From NCBI RefSeq assembly GCF_000388065.1, contig NW_009242975.1:1854433-1892217 (forward strand): a stretch of 37,785 nt of DNA, written 5' to 3'. Position 1 is the first letter of the stretch; the number at the start of each line of letters is the position of its first letter. The translations under genes were made by a program, and so were the position numbers. Below are positions 11,993 to 21,700 of this stretch, in pieces. A model generated the notes under the pieces. It ran no database searches. It was not told the DNA's origin and saw only the letters and a list, made by a program, of their open reading frames with translations. The DNA comes from Fonticula alba. Lineage: Eukaryota; Opisthokonta; Rotosphaerida; Fonticulaceae.

Positions 11993-13365
11993 ATGGACAG
12001 GTGAGTGGGGAAGTGGGAGCCGAGATGACAGCGGTCATGGCGCGGCCGGTGCATCTGGGTGAGGGCGCCCCATGGGCTCACAGGAGACCCCACCGATGCC
12101 CATGCGAGGAGGGAAAAAGGGGCGGAAGGAACCACGCACAGCATCAGCTTGGTGTAGCTGCCGACATAGGTGACCACACCGTAGATGGCATCCGTGTTGC
12201 GCAGGGTCGAGCCACGAAGGAGCAGCTGATCGATGCCCAGCGGGATGGAGGTGAGCTTGGGGTTGTCCATCTCCAGGACCGCCTGGTACTGGTACAGGTT
12301 GGGGTTGTTGCGCTTGCCGACGACGCTGCCGGAAAAGGCCAGGGCAGACTGGAGGCAGGGAGGAGAGGGCGGTGAGTATCGCATGGGAAGGAGGAGCGGG
12401 AGAGGGGAGGGCAGAAGCAGGGCCAAGGACCCAAGAGACCAGGAGAGGCCCTCACGCTGCGGGTGGGGGAGGGGGGGGGGGAGAGAGAGAGAGAAAAAAA
12501 GGCAATCCCAGGGGATAGAGAAGGCCCCGGTGCATGCCTGCTCCGCCTGCTCCTCCTCCGACCTCGGCACCGCATCATGAAACATACCTCCGGCGTGAAG
12601 ATGTCATGCACGGCCTTCGGCGCGGTGCGGCGTTTGAGATTGGTCTCACCGTCCAGATCGGCGGTGGAGATGTAAGCCAGGCCGTCGGGCGAGCCCTCAC
12701 AAGCAAGCAGGACAACATCCGCCGGGAGCGGGTCGTCGCGGACCAGCCGGATGACATCGCCAGGGGCCAGGTACTGACTGCGGATCACCTGGAGCTCGCC
12801 ATTGCGCACGACGGACACCGGGATGGAGTTGGCGGCCTGGTCGGCGCGGTAGCGCTTGTAGTCCTCCACGGCATCCTTGATGGCCGTCACACCGAGGACA
12901 ATGGCCAGTGGCGTGAGCATGTTGGCCGGGTTGATGGGGGATGCGCCAAGCGGCAGGACACTGAGGATGGCACTGAAGAGGAAGTACAGGTTGTAGAAGC
13001 GCCGGAACTGTTGTGGGTGTGGGGCGGCGGGGGGCGGGCGATGGGAAGGGAGGCAGCAAACGTCAGGACTGACGGGCGAGGGGGGAGGGGGGGGGGGGCG
13101 GAGAAAGAAAAAAAAAGAAAACCGGCAAGAGGCCGAGCGCATGGCCCCCGGGAGGGGCGCGAGCGATCGAGCCACACACAAACCGACGCACCTGGTTGAA
13201 GAGGTTGATCGGCAGGAAGGTCAAGAGCGTGTACTTGGTGGTGCGGATGTAGTTGGGTGACCGGCGCTTGGTGCTCGGCTGCGAGGTGCCATTGAAGCTG
13301 ACAACCAGAGGGGGGTCCGTCACGGCCGGATCGGCGGCCGTGGCGGCCCGGTCATTTGAGGCCAT
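8267..13365 (-). CDS. P4-type ATPase (phospholipid flippase)
   Basis: Integral membrane aminophospholipid flippase. It moves lipid from the outer to the cytosolic leaflet using ATP and normally works with a CDC50 partner. Nine exons: 13365-13192, 13007-12588, 12348-12140, 11946-11820, 11603-11063, 10895-10036, 9743-9288, 9093-8886, 8760-8267; all phases close, giving 1,162 residues. Visible P4 hallmarks are FRRFYNLYF near residue 59, actuator DGETNLK (177-183), IPISL in M4 (345-349), DKTGTLT with the phosphorylated Asp398, SPDEAAL, the ATP-binding [12 protein letters not shown], and the hinge GDGANDV (844-850). The last two exons carry the C-terminal membrane helices. The length is normal for the family. 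Met13365 is the likely start, but CTGAC...GCACAG just upstream (acceptor at 13387) looks like an intron end, so a leader exon, coding or not, may lie further up. The sequence looks like the Drs2/Dnf class rather than Neo1, which I cannot settle. Confidence 0.95.
9769..9850. repeat. 12-bp minisatellite in P4-ATPase intron 6
   Basis: About five copies of a CACGCACAGACA-type unit lie inside the intron (9744-10035), which begins on the gene strand with GTATGT and ends CATCAG. Confidence 0.85.
11952..11991. repeat. (TG)20 microsatellite in P4-ATPase intron 3
   Basis: Uninterrupted dinucleotide run. On the gene strand it is (CA)20 and ends only a few bases before the CAG acceptor at 11947-11949. 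Confidence 0.9.
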
Positions 13366-15690
13366 TTGGGTGGACGGGGAGCGAGCCTGTGCGAGGGCAT
13401 AAGTCAGCCAGATGGTGAGGGAGCGAGAGGAGGAGAGATGACCGCGGCGGCAGTGCGGCACAGCGAGCGGGGGTGGGGAGGGGGGGGGATGCAAGCAACA
13501 ACAGACGCACGTCGGAACGCGTGGCACGGCGATGCAGGGGGCGGGACGCCTCACAGCACGCAATCACAGGAAGTGAAGGGTGGGTGTGGGGGGGTGTCGG
13601 GTCTCCGATCCGGCGGAGGAGGCAAGTGCGCCTGGCTGGCCTGGGAGGACGTGTGTGTGTGTGTATGTGCGTGTGCGTGTGTGCGTGTGCGAGTGCGTGC
13701 GGTTGAGAGGGGGAGGAGGGGAGAGTCGCAGGGGCGATCACCTCAGGGGGAGGGGGTGGGCGGGGGGAGGTGACTCGATGCACGGTGCCCAACGCGCTGG
13801 GCGGCCCCAGGGTGGCCTGAGAAGAGTGTGCGTTGGGGAGAGCACCCACAACACAGGGGGGGGGGGCGCGGGCAGCGACAGAGGAGGCCGAGTGGGCCGG
13901 CGGGATCTCTGTCGGGGCCGGGGGGGGGGGGCGGCGGGGCGGGGGCCAACACGGCCACCGGAAGGGGGGCGCGGGCACCAAGCAACCCGCGGGGGGCGGG
14001 CATCCTGGGACGAGGCACCCCTCTGGCCCCCCAATCCCCGGGCGCCGGCCCGGACGGGGGGCTGATCCATTGGAACGTGGCTGGCCCCCTCCTGGGTTGC
14101 CCACTTCCCCCTCCCCCCCCCCCGGGGGGGAGGCGGGCGCGCCCGGCAAATGCTCTCTCCCTCTCTCCCTACCGGGGACTGAAACATTGTCAGCTGGGTT
14201 TGGCGCTGTTGGGCTCATGCGCCGCGGCCCAGGGCGCATGCGGGAGCGGGTTGTGCGCCGAGGCGGGCGCCAGCTATTCGTGCGCCCTCGGCCGAGGCCC
14301 CGCCGCAGGGAGACTTGGCCCAACCGCGCGGGCCCGTGGCCGGGGGGCGCCCGGTGGGTCGTCAATGGGGCGGGGGTGGCCCCGGCCAGCCCGGGGCGGC
14401 CCCCCCCCCCCCCCCGCCGCCCCCTCCCGGAGAGGAGGCCTCGCAATATGTAACGGGAAGACGACGCACGCTGTTGGTGGTACACGGACCCGACCCCCTT
14501 CTGTTCCCCCTCGCCCCCCCCCCCCCCCCCTGCCCGGCGGGGGAAGGAGTTCGCTGGCATCGCCCCGCGCGCTGTTGGCCGGTGCCGGTTCGCATGCCGG
14601 CGCCGGTGCCAGACTGCTTTTTGTGCTTCTTCCCGGTGCGGACCTTCCCGAGCGGGGCCGCGTCTCCTGGAGGGGGACAGGGGCGGCGGCGACATTTCCA
14701 GTGCGATCTGCGAAGCTGCTCGCGGGCCGACCCTCGCAAGAACGGTCACACGTCGATCACTGGCAAAAAGGGTGCTGGCACCCTTCTCGCCGATATCATG
14801 CACGCGCCCGCCTCATGAGGCGGGGCACATTCTTTGGCGAGGGCACGCACACACGCAGCCCCCCCCCCCGCCGGCCGGCCGGCCGGCCGACCGGCCCGCC
14901 CGCACGACGGTCAATCGCCTTCCCACGGCAACACGCTCCCGTGCTCGGGGGCCTCCTGCGGCTGGTGGCCCGCGGCCGCCGCAGTGGCAATCCTCCCGTG
15001 GCCATGGCTCGCGCGATCCCGGGCCGGCCGGTGTATGCACATATATCTTCGTCGGGGCCCGGACGCGGCCTGCGGGCGGGCCCCGAAAGAGGAGGGCTGG
15101 CCAGCGGGCCGACGCGGGACGCCGGCACGGCCGCGCCCGTGTGCATAAATTGCCCTGCTTGCGCTTGGCCCGGGGGCGTGTGGCCCATCGGACTGGGCCT
15201 GTCCCCACCCCTGTGCCTCCCCCCCCCCCCCCCCCCGACTTGGGCGCTCACCTCAGCAGAACGAAGCATCGAATCAGGCAGGTTCCGCCCGGCCCGGCGG
15301 TCTTCGGCCTGTCGGGAGGGAGGGGAAGGGGGGGGGGGGGGGCGGGGGGCGTAGGTTGGCTGGCTTCTCCCCAGTCCGGGGATCTGCTCCTTTCCCGGTT
15401 CCGTTCCCCGGCGTCGGGCGGAACTATCCTTCGGCACATGCAAAAAGCCGAGAATATATATATTTAACGCAATTTATCAAAGCCCCTGGCTTGGGCCCAC
15501 TGTCCTCCCCACGGCCAGCCCGAAGAGGGGAGGCCTTTTTCTGGGCGGGCGATATTCGCCTGACCAATAGCTGGCCATTGGCAGATCACAATTTTCGAGA
15601 AGACATCGCCTCCCCGTCTGGCGTGCCTCCCGGACGCGTTTGCGTGAGGATGTGCGCACGTGTGGGGGGGGGGTGCAAGCAGGCAAGCAA

Positions 15691-15775
15691 AGACACACAC
15701 ACACACATACACACACACACGCACGCACGCACGCACACACGCACACGTACACGCATACGCACATACACACGCGCA
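15691..15775. repeat. CA-rich microsatellite in the gene-poor block
   Basis: Imperfect CACA/CGCA repeat with interspersed CATA and CGTA units, outside any recognised gene. Confidence 0.8.
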
Positions 15776-16040
15776 GGCCGGCCCTTGGGGGCTGGTCGTC
15801 CGTTGGAGGGTGCCGATTGGCTCCGCCGCGCCGGGCGCCTTGGCTTGCCTTTGGCGCAGTGAACTCCCGCGTTCCCCCGCCCCCCCCCCCCGGCTTTTGG
15901 CGGTGCCCACCATATGGGGGGAGGGGGGAGGGGTGCACGCTCTCGGTGTGTCTCCTCAAGTCGTTAACCTTCCGGGCCTGGCACCCCGTCCCGGGGGGCA
16001 TATGGGTCCCGGCCCGACCAAGCGCGCTCCCTAGTCTTCA

Positions 16041-16066
16041 CCCCCCCCCCGGGGGGGGGGGGGGGG
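16041..16066. repeat. C10-G16 inverted homopolymer junction
   Basis: Ten C followed directly by sixteen G, a perfect inverted repeat able to form a hairpin, and on each strand capable of G-quadruplex or i-motif structure. A similar C12-G7 junction lies at 14112-14130. Confidence 0.8.
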
Positions 16067-16434
16067 CCGAGGGTAGTGCTGAGGATCGTCGGGTCTCTGC
16101 GCCTCCCGCGCCGCTTCTTCCCGAGAACCGAGCTTCCCGGCTGGGGAGAGAGAAGCCTGTGCGGTCTGTTCCCTGAGGACGGGGATCATTTGTTGGGTGG
16201 CAACAGGGGGGAAGGGGGGGGGGGGGGCGAAGAGGTGCAGGGGCATGGACACATCTCCCTGGTGGATGATGTGGGGCGCCCGTTCGCTTGCCCTCCCCGC
16301 AAGAGGGGCAGCGGGCGGGGGTGCCCTGGCTGCCGCGGGCAGGATTACCGCAGGGCGTAGGGCGCCGGAGGGTGATCTCGTGCACATGGATAACGATAAT
16401 GCCATTTCGGCAGTCACATGGTGATATCATGTAC

Positions 16435-16442
16435 TATAAAAG
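16435..16442 (+). promoter_or_regulatory. TATA-like box upstream of tRNA-Ala
   Basis: TATAAAAG lies 40 bp before the first base of the tRNA, in a locally AT-rich patch that stands out from the GC-rich surroundings. Some lineages (plants, fission yeast) use upstream TATA elements at tRNA genes. A role here is inferred from position only. Confidence 0.5.
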
Positions 16443-16474
16443 CCAAGCTCTCTCCAGCACTTTTCATCCAAGCC

Positions 16475-16547
16475 GGGGGCGTAGCTCAAATGGTAGAGCG
16501 GCCGCTTAGCATGCGGCAGGCAGGGGGATCGATACCCTCCGCCTCCA
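16475..16547 (+). tRNA. tRNA-Ala (anticodon AGC)
   Basis: A complete 73-nt cloverleaf without intron. The 7-bp acceptor stem is GGGGGCG with CGCCTCC (one G-T pair). The D-arm is GCTC/GAGC with loop AAATGGTA, the anticodon stem is GCCGC/GCGGC with loop TTAGCAT (anticodon AGC), the variable loop is AGGCA, and the T stem is GGGGG/CCCTC. The discriminator base is A and CCA is not encoded, as usual in eukaryotes. The internal A box is intact (TAGCTCAAATGG). The T-loop reads ATCGATA instead of the usual TTCRANN, so position 54 is A; T55, C56 and A58 are kept. Confidence 0.95.
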
Positions 16548-16554
16548 GTTTCCC

Positions 16555-16559
16555 TTTTT
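16555..16559 (+). terminator. RNA polymerase III T5 terminator of tRNA-Ala
   Basis: TTTTT begins 8 bases after the last tRNA base, the standard position and form of a Pol III termination signal. Confidence 0.8.
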
Positions 16560-16842
16560 AAAGGGCCTTCACCTTTTTCCTCCAGGAGTCCAGATTTTCG
16601 GGAGAAAGACAGCGGAGACGCGTCCAGATACCTGCCTTTTTGTGGCATCCGCTGCGCCCCATCATCTCTGGCCCTGCCCCGCGTCTCGGGAGCGGGGGAT
16701 GTGTTGGCACAAAAACAGGAAAAGGGGAGGAAACAAAAAAAGGAGGCAGGTCCCGCAGGACTGGCATGTGTCGAGATTGTGCATTGGTCTTGCCGTGGCC
16801 CCCCCCCCCCCCCCTCCGGGGAGGGACACACGTGCACGGCAT

Positions 16843-18692
16843 TCACTCGAAGAGGCAGGCACAGGCACAGCCGGCCACCGGGCAAAGGCGCCGCACGGGG
16901 GTCAGGGCGTTGCTCCCGGCCCTGCCGGGGTGCTGTGTTTGGAAGAACCACCGGACCATGTGCGCGCGGTGGCCGCCATGCCCACAGGCCAGACACACAA
17001 CGACCAGCGACCCGCGCACGGGTGTCCGGCAGACCGAGCAACAAAGTGCTTGGCGGCGTGAAGGGCAAGGAGCCGCAATGTCCGCCGGGGTATGTGCCAG
17101 TGGGGGCGAAATGCCGGCGGTCGCGTCGGCCGGCACCGCCGAAGTCTCGGTCGTGGCACCTGGCAGCGGCAGCCACGGTCCCCGGGGCCAACCGGCACTG
17201 CTGGCGCCCATGTGCGAGTCAGTGCTGCTCAGCAGGTCGGGCCCATCATCCGAGACGTCGCCCCAGACACCGGGCGGGGGCGAGGATGACGGCGACGGCG
17301 ACTCGGCAAAGGGTGGCGGCGGCGGCGGCGGCGGCGGCGGGGGCGTTGGTGGCAGCGGTGGTGGCGGCGGTGGAGACGACGGGGAGGAGGGAAGCCGGGG
17401 CGGTGGCAGAGGAGGCGGCGGCGGCGGAGGCGGCGGGGGCGGCGGCGGCGGTGGCCCGGACAGCAGCCGCGCTGCGGCAGTGGCCTGGCTCGCGGCCCCG
17501 GCCCCTGGAAGGTGCCGACCAGAAAGCCCCCGGGTCGGGCCGTCGGCCGGGGCCAGCAAGCAGGCCGCCAGGTGAGACTGGACAAAGTAGCTGGACAGGA
17601 TGCTCAGCAGGTGCAGGGCCGACAGGGTGGCCGGGACAAAGGCCGCCTCGCCGGGAGGCTCGGCCACAGGCACCATGTCGCCGGTTTGCGGCGCGGCCCG
17701 CAGGAGGACTGGATCGCGGGGCGGCGCAGGAGAGGAAGGAGGAGGAGGAGGAGGAGGGGGAGGGAGAGAGGGGAAGGGCTGTCAGCCATGTGGAGCATGT
17801 ACCAGGGACGAGGAGAGAGTAGAAGGGGGGGGGGGCCTTCCGGCCGGAGGAGACGCACAGAGCCTTGCAGGGGGCAGGTCCGCGTCATTGCCCCACCAAC
17901 ACCAACCATCCGACCGGAGGAGGTCCTCCTCGCGGACGGGGGTCAATGGCGATGAGGGCGCCACGGCCGGGGTGACCGGCGCTGTGGAGGCTGTCCGAGA
18001 GGCTGGGACTCGCGCCGACCGGGGGCCCTCGCCCATGTCGAAGGGGCTCTCGGTCGGCATGCCGGTGCCAGGGTCGGCACTGGTGGCCCGCAGCGAGTGC
18101 AGCACGGCCGCCCGCGGGCCGAGCGCATGCCAAGCCGCCAGGATGTCCGAGTACCGGGCCTTGGCGCGGTTGAGGACCGGGGCCAGGTCCGGCGGCACCC
18201 AGCTATGGTACCGACAGCGTTGGGCTCCGAGCAGGCGGTAGGGGACCCGGTCGCTCATCGGTTGGAAGGGCTCGAAGCCGGCGTTGTCATCGATGTCGAA
18301 GGACTGCAAGCAAGGTACGCATACCCAGTCAGAGGCCAAGCCATCACGGCAGGCGGATGGGTGGGTGGGTGGGCGGGCAAGGGGAAGGAGCGAGGAGGGG
18401 GGGGGGGGCGGGAACCGGGTCGCCAGCGTGGGGCCCCAGTGGCCGGGGCATATGCGGCCACGAGGCAGCAAAGGTTGCCGCTGGTCGTACCGTGTCCAAG
18501 AGAGAGGGGCTCGGAGCGGCCGAGGACGCTGGAGCTGGCGGGTCGGGAGCCGCGGTGGCCGGGCCCGAGGCCGGGGCCGGTGCCTTCGAGTCATTTGCCG
18601 GTGTCGAAGTCGGCACCGGCGCACCGGCTCCCATGGACGGGAGGAGGAGCCGGGCGGCGCCGGTCACGACGCCAGCCACGAAACCGCCGCCT

Positions 18693-18726
<34 letters not shown>

Positions 18727-21700
18727 GGGGCAGGGCCGCCGCGCTGGTCGGCGCAGTGGCCGGGACCACGGTCCCTGCCGATGAGGAAACCACCGACGGT
18801 GGCCCGGCCGACGAGGCGGGTGGCTGTGGGACATCCACGGGGGGCCCATCGATGGCCGCGCGTCGGGGACCAACAGCCGGCACCGAGGGCCGGAGTAGCA
18901 CCTGGGCAAAGTCTGGCGCCACAAAGTGGACCTGCCAGTGGTGCAGTCGGCCGCGAAGGGCGGGTTGCAATTCCGGCACCGCATCCCCCTCGGTGCCGGT
19001 GGTCGGCGCCAGGCTGCTGATGAGGCTGGGCTTGAAGGCATCGCCCAGGTGGGCCAGCGCCTGTGGCAAGGTCGGGCTCTGGGCCAGGACGTCCAGTGCC
19101 CCGAGGTCCACCGCCCGGTGCGGGTCGAAGGGGGGCTCCGGCACCGTCAGCAGGCAGGCCACCAGACCGAGGGCCACGGCGTCGCCGGCGGCTGCCAGGT
19201 CGGCGATGCTGGGAGGTGGGCAGGCGACAACAGGGGCGGCGCGTGGGGAGTACATAAGTGCATGCATGGGTATGTGTGTGTGAGAGAGAGATAGGGATAG
19301 AGAGAGTGAGAGAGAGTAGGAGTGAGAGAGAGAGTGAGAGTGAGAGAGTGAGAGAGAGTGGGAGTGAGAGAGTGAGAGATTGAGAGTGAGAGATTGAGAG
19401 TGAGAGATTGAGAGTGAGAGATTGAGAGTGAGAGATTGAGAGTGAGAGTGAGAATGAGGGTGAGAATGAGAGTGAGAATGAGTGTGTGTGTGTGTGTGAG
19501 AGAGAGAGAAAGCATGTGTGGGAATGAGCGGGTGAGGTGGCCGCGGCGCAAGGACCACTGCCCAGGATGACGCACGCCTCCCGGATCAGTGTGGCCCCCA
19601 TGATGTCCAGCACCTCGGCCCCGGCGCCGGCCTGCTGCAGAGTCGGCAGACCGCCGGCACTGCTGGCTCCCAGGAGCAGGGCATCGGAGCGTTGGGCATC
19701 GGCGCGTTGTGACAGGAGCCCGCTGGCCGCGGCCAGCGCCTGGCCCAGAGCCCGGTGGTTGGTGGCCATGGCGAGGCCGGCATTGCGGGCACAGCTCCGC
19801 GCCAGGGCCTCATCCAAGTGGGCATGGTGCCATAGCAGTCGAGCCCAGGCCAGTCGCGGGCCATCTTCCAGGTCCTCATGATCGTCCTGATCCTCATGCT
19901 CGTCGAGGTCATGCTCGTCCGGTGCCGAGCGAGTGGCGATGTCGGTGGCGGTGGTGGTGGTGGCGGCGGCCATGCCGCGCGCCAGTACTCGGGGCAGGGA
20001 CAGCCGCCCGAAGGATGGCAGCCGCGCGCCGAAGGCCAAAGCCTTGCGGTCGACCGGACGCCGGGCGGGCGTCGCCGAAATGCCCGGCTCGGCCACCAGC
20101 GCCGGCCACCGGGCTGCCTGATCCAAGCTGGCCAGGTCCACCAGGGCCAGTGACGAGCTGGACCAGTGGGAATTCGGCCAGCCGGAAGTGGCGCTGGCCA
20201 GGGCCCCGGCCATGTCGGCCTCGGCGCCCTTCTGCAGGAAGAGCATCCCGGCCGACGGGCCGACCCCGGGGCCCGGCCCGGCTCCGGACCCCGGCGCCCC
20301 GACCGTCGTGGAGGAGGTCGATGAGGAAGCCCGCGAGGAGGAGGCCGTTGAGGCACTCGGCGAGGGAGCCCCACTGGGACCGGTGGCCCCGGTGGAGGCA
20401 TATCCCCCGGGGCCGGATGGGCCCGAGGCAAACCCAAGCCCCGGGCCGGAGAGCGTGCTCAAGGTCTTGACCCCGGCCAGGGAATTCACCAGGAAGCCGC
20501 TCATGTGCAGTGGCGGTGGCCCGGGAACGCCCGATGTGCCCGGGCCGTTGGAGCCCCGCACGCGTTCCACCCCAAAGTCCCCGGCCAGCGAGAGACTGCC
20601 CCCGCGCCCGGGGAGCCCGACACTCGGTGGCCGCGAGGCGAAGGCCCCCGATGGCAGGGTGCCCGGCGGGGGGATGGCCACCGTGCTGGCGGCCGCCGTG
20701 GAGCCAGGCCGCGGCCGGCCGGCCGGCCCGGGCCCCAAGCCCAGAAGTGCCCCGGCCGGGTCGTACCCATGGTGCGAATACAGGTGCGCATGGTGCGTGT
20801 GATGGTGCGCATGATGGTGCGCGTGATGGTGCGAGTCGGCGAATTCCCCGGCCGGCGAATGGAAGGCCGACGCCGCTGGCGACAGGAACCCCATGGAGGA
20901 AGCCAGCCCGGAGACCACCAGCGGCCCCGGGGCCCCGGAGGGCACCTGCCCGGAGTGGGACCCGGGGCGTGTGCCGGCCGCCAGGTCCGAGCCCGTGGTG
21001 CTGCTGCCGGCGGCGGCCCCGGCGGCGGCTGGGGTGGCGGCATTCCCCGCCGGCAGGGCGCCGACATCCCCGGCACGCGGGACCAGGCCGGCAGCCGCGG
21101 CGGCGATGGTGCTGGCCGCCGTGCTGGCCGCCGCGGCCAATGACTGGGAGGCGGCCTCCCGCGCGGCCACAAACCGCCGCAAGCCATCCAGCGCCCGGGG
21201 CGGCTCGACCATCGGGCCGGCCACCGCGCGAGCCCGGTCGTAAACCCCCTGCAGGAAGGCCATCTGATCGGGGCCCGGGGCCGGGGGCCCAGCCAGGCCG
21301 GCCGGGCCCGGAGCCGGGGAAATGTCCGCCAGCGCGGGGATCCGGAAGAGGACCGGCGCCGCGAAGACCACCAAGCTGCCATTCGGGGCGAACACCGCGG
21401 CCGACAAGCGCGGGCACGGGATCCGATCATCGCGATTGAGGGCCGACGCACTGCCCAGGCCCACCCCCAGCCCGCCAAGCCCATGGAGGTGGGTGTTCAG
21501 CGAGCCGGACAGGCCGCCCGGCACGCCGAGGACGCTCAAGTTGCGCGCCAGCTCGGCCGTCTGCTCGGCCTGGCCGGCATTGCGCAGGGGAAAGCGCTGG
21601 CCGGCCGCCAGCGGCAGCAGCGACTCCTGGCGGAAGCGCCAAACCAGATGCTGGCCGATGGCGGTGGTGGCCGCGGCTTCGGCGGCCGCGGCCGCCCGGT

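Larger units (their letters stand above)
13387..16434. other. Gene-poor block rich in C and G runs
   Basis: No protein gene can be supported in either orientation. Open frames exist only because GC-rich DNA has few stops, and they read through homopolymers and GT/CA repeats. The P4-ATPase promoter and possibly a leader exon should lie at the left end; a minus-strand GTGCGT donor-like site is at 13505-13510. The block contains many C8-C14 and G8-G16 runs, C-run/G-run inverted repeats (14112-14130, 16041-16066), a GT tract (about 13650-13705), a CA tract (about 15690-15775), and a TATATATATTTAA element (15453-15467) followed by a hairpin and T5. Confidence 0.5.

Noticed and set aside
13352-15467. 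Overlapping open frames on both strands of the gene-poor block
   Set aside because: They read through C/G homopolymers and GT/CA repeats, show no conserved motif, and are expected by chance in very GC-rich DNA.
15421-15480. U6 snRNA-like start (TTCGGCACAT)
   Set aside because: Only a few bases resemble the U6 5' stem. The invariant ACAGAGA box and the 3' parts are missing.
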